DNA from: Streptomyces sp. HNM0575
Lineage (GTDB): Bacteria; Actinomycetota; Actinomycetes; Streptomycetales; Streptomycetaceae
Reading direction: 5' to 3'
Length of the DNA stretch: 64,000 bases
Assembly: GCF_012726265.1 (NCBI RefSeq)
Contig: NZ_JAASAG010000003.1
Coordinates: 670,522 to 734,521 of the forward strand
The position numbers and the translations under genes are program-made. The notes beneath the pieces were generated by a model that ran no database searches, was not told the DNA's origin, and was given only the letters and a program-made list of their open reading frames with translations. This document shows positions 59,583-64,000 of this stretch, one piece after another. The stretch's first letter is position 1, and each line of letters opens with the position of its first letter.

Positions 59583-60596
59583 ATGCCGCTGACCGACATG
59601 CCGCTGGAACAGCTCCGCGACTACGCGCCACGTATCGCCGAGCCGGACGACTTCGACGACTTCTGGGCGAAGACGATCGAGGGAGCGCGCGCGGCGGCAC
59701 GCACGGGAGCGGAGGCCCGCTTCCCGAAGGTTGCGGACTCGCCGCTGCGCACCGTCGACGTTCACGACGTGCGCTTCCCCGGCTGGGACGGGCAGCCGGT
59801 CGCGGCGTGGCTGCTGCTGCCGCGTGATGCCCGTGCGCCGCTGCCCGCGATCGTCAACTACATCGGCTACAGCGGCGGTAGAGGACTGCACACCGATCAT
59901 CTGCTGTGGAGCGCCGCGGGCTACGCCCATCTCGTCGTCGACAGCCGCGGCCAGGGGCATGCCACGCCCGACCCCGATCCGGTACCGGGACCCCAGTACG
60001 TGGGCGGCTTCATGACCCGTGGCATCGACGGCCCGGAACACCACTACTATCGCCGCCTGATCACCGACGCCGTACGGGCCGTGGACGCGGTGCGCAGCCA
60101 CCCGGCGGTCGATCCGCAGCGGGTGACCGTCACCGGTCACAGCCAGGGCGGCGGCCTGGCGCTGGCGGTGGCCGCGCTCGCGGGAACGGAGGTCGCGGCG
60201 GCGCTCGTTGACGTGCCGTTCCTCTGCCACATCCGGCGCGGCGCACAGCTGGCGACGGCCGGTCCGTACCCGGAGATCGCGCACTACCTCGGCGTCCACA
60301 CCCGTGACGACCCCGAGGGCGTCTTCTCCACGCTCGACTACTTCGACGGGCTGCACTTCGCCCGCCGGGCCTCAGACGTTCCGGCGCTGTTCAGCGTCGC
60401 GCTGATGGACACGGTCTGCCCGCCGTCCACCGGCTTCGCCGCGTACAACCACTACGCGCATCCCGACAAGGACGTCGTCGTCTGGCAGTTCGGCGACCAC
60501 GCCGGGGGGCATGGCTCGCAGACTCACCGGCAGCTGAGCTGGCTGGCTGAGCACGGGCTGGGCCCGGACGGGGCGGGGCTCACGGGAAGCCGGTAG
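59583..60596 (+). CDS. Acetylxylan esterase / cephalosporin-C deacetylase-like (CE7) hydrolase
   Basis: The 337-residue alpha/beta hydrolase begins MPLTDMPLEQLRDYAPRIAEPDDFDDFW, the CE7-typical start. It has RGQGHATPD, a nucleophile in GHSQGGG (about 181-187), Asp in LMDTVCPPSTGF and His in DHAGGHGSQ. CE7 enzymes deacetylate xylo-oligosaccharides and cephalosporins. ATG at 59583 with GAGGAGA-like upstream bases. It is divergent from the lipase-maturation-factor gene. Confidence 0.9.
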   Translation: MPLTDMPLEQLRDYAPRIAEPDDFDDFWAKTIEGARAAARTGAEARFPKVADSPLRTVDVHDVRFPGWDGQPVAAWLLLPRDARAPLPAIVNYIGYSGGRGLHTDHLLWSAAGYAHLVVDSRGQGHATPDPDPVPGPQYVGGFMTRGIDGPEHHYYRRLITDAVRAVDAVRSHPAVDPQRVTVTGHSQGGGLALAVAALAGTEVAAALVDVPFLCHIRRGAQLATAGPYPEIAHYLGVHTRDDPEGVFSTLDYFDGLHFARRASDVPALFSVALMDTVCPPSTGFAAYNHYAHPDKDVVVWQFGDHAGGHGSQTHRQLSWLAEHGLGPDGAGLTGSR

Positions 60597-60718
60597 GGGG
60601 CCGGTGCCGCGGAACCCATGGACCGCGTGGGCCGAGCGGCGGTCGCGGCAGGCACGGGCGGGGACGGGCCGCGTGCGCGTGCGCGCCTCGTGCCCCCGGC
60701 GGGCGACGTGCGGCGGGC

Positions 60719-62245
60719 TCAGCCCGCGGTCTGCTCCTCGCCGTGGCCCGCGGTCAGCTCCCGCTTGAGGATCTTGCCCATGTCGTTGCGCGGCAGTGCC
60801 TTGCGCAGATGCACCGTGCGGGGCCGCTTGTGCGGCGCGAGCTGCCCGGCCACGAAGTCCGCCAGCTCCTCGCCGTCCGGCGGCGCCGCCGGGTCCGCGG
60901 GCACGATCCACGCGACGACGTGCTCGCCCAGATCGGGGTCGGGAGCGGCGGTGACCGCGGCTTCGGCGACGGCGGGGTGGGAGAGCAGCACGTTCTCGAT
61001 CTCGCCCGCCCCGATCTTGTAGCCGCCGCTCTTGATGAGGTCCGTGGCCTTCCGTCCCACCAGCCGCACATAGCCGTCCGCGTCCTGCGTGGCCAGATCG
61101 CCCGTACGGAACCAGCCGCCGTCGAAGACCTCCGCCGTGGCGTCCGGACGGTTGAGGTACTCGGTGAACAGGTTCGGGCCCCGCACCTGGACCTCGCCCA
61201 CGGTCTCCGCTCCCGCTGCGCCCCCGTCCCCGTTCGCGTCCCCGTCCCTCTTCGCGTCTGTGTCCGCGACGGTGATCCGCTTGCCCGCGTCGTCGACGAG
61301 GCGCAGATCGACGTCCTGAAGCGGCACACCGACGGTGCCGGGACGAGGCTCCCCGTCGGCGCGGACGCTGGTGTTCATCAGCGTCTCCGTCATCCCGTAC
61401 CGCTCGACGACATGGCGGCCCGTGGCCCCGGTGATGCGCTGATGGTCCGGCAACGGCAGCGGCGCCGAGCCCGACACCAGCAGCCGTGCGCCGGAGAGCG
61501 CTTCGACGAGGCCCGGCTCGGAATCCAGCGCCTCGGCCAGCCGGTGATACATCGTCGGCACCCCGAAGAGCATGGTGCCGCCACCGGCGAGGGCGCTCGC
61601 CACCCCTTGCGGCGAGAACCTGCCCAGGTGATGCAGGCTGCCGCCGCGGCGGAGCGGGCCGAGGACGCCCAGGATCAGGCCGTGCACGTGGAAGAGCGGC
61701 AGCGCGTGCACGACGACGTCGTCGTCCGTCCACTGCCAGGCGTCCTCCAGCGCGTCGAGGGTGCACGCGACGGCCCGGCGCGAGAGGACGACGCCCTTCG
61801 GCGGGCCCGTCGTGCCCGAGGTGTAGACGATGAGGGCCGCGGACTCGGCGTTCGGCTCGGGAGCGAGCGCCCATGCCGCGGCGGCGTCCTCGCCTTCGAC
61901 GGCGATGTCCGTACGCGGGATGCCGGCCAGCGCTTCGGGCAGCTCGGCGCCGGCCTCCGCCAGCACCGCCGACGGGGCGCTGTCGCTCACGATGTGTGCC
62001 AGTTCGCGCTCGCCGCTGCGCGGATTGACCGGCACCGCGGGAACACCGGCCAGCAGCGCCGCCACCACGGCCACGGCCGTCTCCAGGGTGGGCGTCGCCC
62101 AGATCGCGACCCTTCCCACGTGACCGAGGCGGTCGGCCGTCTCGCCCGCGGCGGCCGCGAGCCGGTGGTAGCTGAGGGCGCGCTCGCCGAAGCGCAGCGC
62201 CGTGCGGCTGGACTCGGAGTGCAGCGCGGGGAAGAGCAGTGACAC
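60719..62245 (-). CDS. matB: Malonyl-CoA synthetase
   Basis: The 508-residue AMP-forming ligase is very close to Streptomyces MatB as I remember it. Matching segments include VYTSGTTGPPKGVV, PLFHVHGLILGVLGPLRRGG, ERYGMTETLMNTSVRADGE, GPNLFTEYLNRPDAT, GRKATDLIKSGGYKIGAGEIE and RNDMGKILKREL. It converts malonate or methylmalonate to the CoA thioester, a polyketide and fatty-acid extender. A charged insertion near residues 330-350 (DAKRDGDANGDGG) is extra. The GTG at 62245 matches the usual start (SLLFPAL). No malonyl-CoA decarboxylase gene (matA) is adjacent. A MatC-like carrier exists about 53 kb away. Confidence 0.9.
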   Translation of the reverse strand: MSLLFPALHSESSRTALRFGERALSYHRLAAAAGETADRLGHVGRVAIWATPTLETAVAVVAALLAGVPAVPVNPRSGERELAHIVSDSAPSAVLAEAGAELPEALAGIPRTDIAVEGEDAAAAWALAPEPNAESAALIVYTSGTTGPPKGVVLSRRAVACTLDALEDAWQWTDDDVVVHALPLFHVHGLILGVLGPLRRGGSLHHLGRFSPQGVASALAGGGTMLFGVPTMYHRLAEALDSEPGLVEALSGARLLVSGSAPLPLPDHQRITGATGRHVVERYGMTETLMNTSVRADGEPRPGTVGVPLQDVDLRLVDDAGKRITVADTDAKRDGDANGDGGAAGAETVGEVQVRGPNLFTEYLNRPDATAEVFDGGWFRTGDLATQDADGYVRLVGRKATDLIKSGGYKIGAGEIENVLLSHPAVAEAAVTAAPDPDLGEHVVAWIVPADPAAPPDGEELADFVAGQLAPHKRPRTVHLRKALPRNDMGKILKRELTAGHGEEQTAG

Positions 62246-62422
62246 CCGGTTCTCCTCGGACGTTCCCGACCTGGACGGCCGGTCACGACCGTCGACGGTC
62301 AGCATCTCATCCGCCTGTGACGTCGCAGACCGCACGGGGAGAGGGCGCTGTGAACGTCCCCGTCGGCTCGCCGTTGATGCCTGCGGCAGGCGCCCGTCGC
62401 CGGGCGCCTGCCGTCGCCCTGG

Positions 62423-63334
62423 TCAGCGGGCGAAGGGGCGATCAGGCGGCGAGCCCGAACCGGGGCCGCCATACGGCGAGTCCGCCTCCGGAGCGGCCTC
62501 GCCACCCCGGCGGACGCGCAGCGCCGCAACGGCGAGCGCGGCGGGAGCGACCAGCAGCAGCAAGCGCGGGGTGAGCGGCATCGTGCCCTCCTGATGCCTT
62601 CTGACCGGATCGAGCCTGCCGGGTGCGATGCGCGGCGGGTCGGTTTCGCGGAGCGCGCGGCCCGGGGAACGCGCCGGTGCCGGGTCTTCGGAGCGCGGCC
62701 CCGGCGGCAGACGCACGACGGGCGCCCGAGCGGCAACTCCTCTGTGTTCCGGCGAGGTTGGCGCGGCAGCCGGCGGGTCGGTTCCCGGCGGGGGAGAGGT
62801 CTTCGGAGGCGGCAGCGGCGGGGCAGTGGGACCGGAGCGCGGCGGCTTCGGCGTGCCGGGGGACGCCGGTACGGGCGGAAGCGTGGCCACCGGTGCCGAG
62901 GCCTGCGGGAACGAGGGGGCGGCGGCACGCCACGGGAAGAGGCGGGCGGACGGCGGCACTTCGGGCACGCAGTCGCACTCCGCCGCGCGACAACCCGTGT
63001 GCGGGGCCGCTTCCCGACCGGAGGCGGTCCCGTGGCCGACCGCGAGCGCTGCTCCCGTACATCCGCTCGTCCGCGCCGCCACCTCGATGAGGGTCCCGTC
63101 CTCGTCAAGCACGGGACGGGAGCCGATGGACGCCGAGGACGCGAACGCCGAAGCCGGCAGGGCGTCGGCGACGGGTGCGGGTATGCGGCCGGTCTGGCCG
63201 GCGTTGCCGGTCGCGGCAGGCGGGGCGGTGCAGGCGGTGGCCGGTGCGGTGCAGGTCAGAGCAAGTGCCGCACCGGCCACGGCAGTCGATGCGGTGCGGT
63301 GCCATGGTCGGCGTCGTGTCACACGGTCGAGCAT
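62423..63334 (-). CDS. Proline-rich secreted-protein-like ORF; its 3' end may be a separate 52-residue gene
   Basis: The frame starts with a signal-peptide-like region (RTASTAVAGAALALTCTAPA) and continues as a Pro/Ala/Gly/Arg-rich chain with several cysteines. It has no recognised domain. Inside it, an ATG at 62581 is preceded by AGGAGGGC at ideal spacing and encodes a 52-residue protein with one hydrophobic helix (LTPRLLLLVAPAALAVAALRV) and an acidic tail. That short gene (62423-62581) is more credible than the whole. The upstream half could be non-coding, since frames on the other strand are also open here. Confidence 0.4.
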   Translation of the reverse strand: MLDRVTRRRPWHRTASTAVAGAALALTCTAPATACTAPPAATGNAGQTGRIPAPVADALPASAFASSASIGSRPVLDEDGTLIEVAARTSGCTGAALAVGHGTASGREAAPHTGCRAAECDCVPEVPPSARLFPWRAAAPSFPQASAPVATLPPVPASPGTPKPPRSGPTAPPLPPPKTSPPPGTDPPAAAPTSPEHRGVAARAPVVRLPPGPRSEDPAPARSPGRALRETDPPRIAPGRLDPVRRHQEGTMPLTPRLLLLVAPAALAVAALRVRRGGEAAPEADSPYGGPGSGSPPDRPFAR

Positions 63335-63447
63335 GTGGGCCGCCGTGTGCCGACGGCACGGCATCCGTCCCGTAATCCCCCGAAGTGCTTAAGCACGCCC
63401 CGGTGTTGACCGTCGACCCCCGTCCCGGGCAGCCGAGGCAGGCCCCG

Positions 63448-63499
63448 GTCAGCGCCCACGGTCAGTGCACGCTGTCAGCGCCCACGGTCAGTGCACGCG
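63448..63499 (+). repeat. Two tandem 26-bp repeats at the 3' end of the ROK gene
   Basis: A 26-bp unit beginning GTCAGCGCCCACGGTCAG occurs at 63448-63473 and 63474-63499 with one mismatch at the last base, and a partial copy (GTCAGTGCACC) follows and contains the ROK stop codon. It is a local duplication, not a spaced array. Confidence 0.7.
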
Positions 63500-63500
63500 G

Positions 63501-64000
63501 TCAGTGCACCACCGCGTACGGCAGCGGATCGTTCAGCACCGCCCGTACGACCGAGTGCGCGGCGCCCAGCGACGGAGCGTCCCCGCCGATCGCCGAGGCC
63601 GCCACCTCCGGGACCGCGCCGGGCGTGGCCGTGCGCTGCCGCAACTCCCGTTCCAGCGCGGGCAGCAGCCACGGTGCCAGCCCGGTCAGCGCGCCGCCGA
63701 GCAGCACCGCCCGCGGATCGAGAAGGTTCACGGCGCCGGTGAGCGCGACGCCGAGCGCCCTGCCGGCCCGGCGCAGCGCCCGCAGCGCCGACTCGTCGCC
63801 CTCGCCCGCGAGGGTGCGCAGCCGCGACAGAGCGGCGGTACGCCCGCCCGCGCCGCGCACCGCGATGCCGGCGGCACGCAGCAACGCCGCCTCACCCGCG
63901 TACTGTTCGAGGCATCCGGAGCCCCCGCACGCACAGCGGGGCCCGTCCGGCTGCACCGGCACATGGCCCAGCTCGCCCGCGAACCCCCTTGTGCCGCGCA
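63501..64000 (-). CDS. ROK family protein (NagC-like regulator or glucokinase), 5' end outside window
   Basis: The visible 166 or so residues are the C-terminal half. GFAGELGHVPV contains the ROK His. CACGGSGCLEQYA is the zinc-binding CxCGxxGCLE motif. ALGVALTGAVNLLDPRAVLLGGAL is the family ATPase/sugar fold signature. The N-terminus, which would show whether a helix-turn-helix is present, lies beyond the right edge, so kinase and regulator cannot be separated. Confidence 0.85.
   Translation of the reverse strand, partial: RGTRGFAGELGHVPVQPDGPRCACGGSGCLEQYAGEAALLRAAGIAVRGAGGRTAALSRLRTLAGEGDESALRALRRAGRALGVALTGAVNLLDPRAVLLGGALTGLAPWLLPALERELRQRTATPGAVPEVAASAIGGDAPSLGAAHSVVRAVLNDPLPYAVVH

Noticed and set aside
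57780..60596. A long plus-strand frame covering the lipase-maturation-factor gene
   Set aside because: The minus-strand membrane protein fits a known family throughout. Only the last third of the plus frame (from 59583) is a real gene, the CE7 esterase.
63448..63499. CRISPR-like repeat
   Set aside because: Two 26-bp copies are directly adjacent with no spacers. It is a tandem duplication; no CRISPR array or cas gene was seen in the window.

Overview
The window is high-GC DNA with strong G/C bias at third codon positions, many GTG and one TTG start codon, 4-bp ATGA/GTGA stop-start overlaps, leaderless-looking promoters and a clear malonyl-CoA synthetase (MatB) of the Streptomyces type. It is best read as chromosomal sequence of a Streptomyces or close actinomycete relative. 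The strain is not identifiable from the sequence alone.

Region 1 (1-16.4 kb) is the most unusual part. A partial opine (octopine/nopaline-type) dehydrogenase follows an AbgT-type permease, with a HutC-type GntR regulator whose own promoter carries a perfect palindrome. After an MmpS-like lipoprotein and a MatC/SLC13-like carrier comes a divergent block organised around two Fur-family (Fur/Zur-like) boxes. Leftward runs a PduX-type GHMP kinase. Rightward runs a tightly coupled series: SAM methyltransferase, cysteine-synthase-like PLP enzyme, DUF4213/DUF364 putative metal-chelation protein, MFS exporter, FecCD-type permease, ATPase and metal-chelate-binding lipoprotein. Small-amino-acid activation, PLP-dependent beta-substitution, opine-type reduction, export and ABC re-uptake form the logic of a small non-NRPS metallophore. 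I do not recognise this gene combination as a described system. It is followed by a decayed oxidoreductase fused in register to a methyltransferase, a D-cysteine desulfhydrase-like enzyme and a SpoIIE-type phosphatase.

Region 2 (19-37.3 kb) is a carboxylic-acid catabolic island. A LysR regulator is divergent from an enoyl-CoA hydratase/acyl-CoA synthetase/MHS-transporter operon. Opposite and convergent lies an 11-gene leftward operon: FCD-GntR regulator, aldehyde dehydrogenase, TPP-dependent decarboxylase, SsuABC/TauABC-type transporter, two-subunit aconitase/isopropylmalate-isomerase-like hydro-lyase, NDP-forming acyl-CoA synthetase, citryl-CoA-lyase-like protein and enoyl-CoA hydratase. Together these suggest import, isomerisation, CoA activation and retro-Claisen cleavage of a citrate-like acid, followed by decarboxylation and oxidation of the released 2-oxo acid.

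Region 3 (37.9-42.4 kb) is a small island ending at a tRNA-Pro(GGG) gene. It holds a helix-turn-helix/TPR regulator with a GNAT enzyme, an operon of an anti-sigma-like ATPase plus two tiny proteins, and clear debris of a phage or integrative element: a tape-measure C-terminus and a tyrosine-integrase C-terminus, both broken by stops and frameshifts.

Region 4 (42.6-64 kb) carries type II NADH dehydrogenase, a polysaccharide-type glycosyltransferase, p-hydroxybenzoate hydroxylase (pobA), a glycan locus (sugar epimerase, two-component system, GT2, GT-A-like DUF2064, methyltransferase, GT-C-like membrane protein), a LysR/ectoine-hydrolase-like M24/enolase-superfamily set, a lipase-maturation-factor-like protein, an acetylxylan-esterase-like hydrolase, matB, a low-complexity secreted ORF and a partial ROK protein at the right edge.
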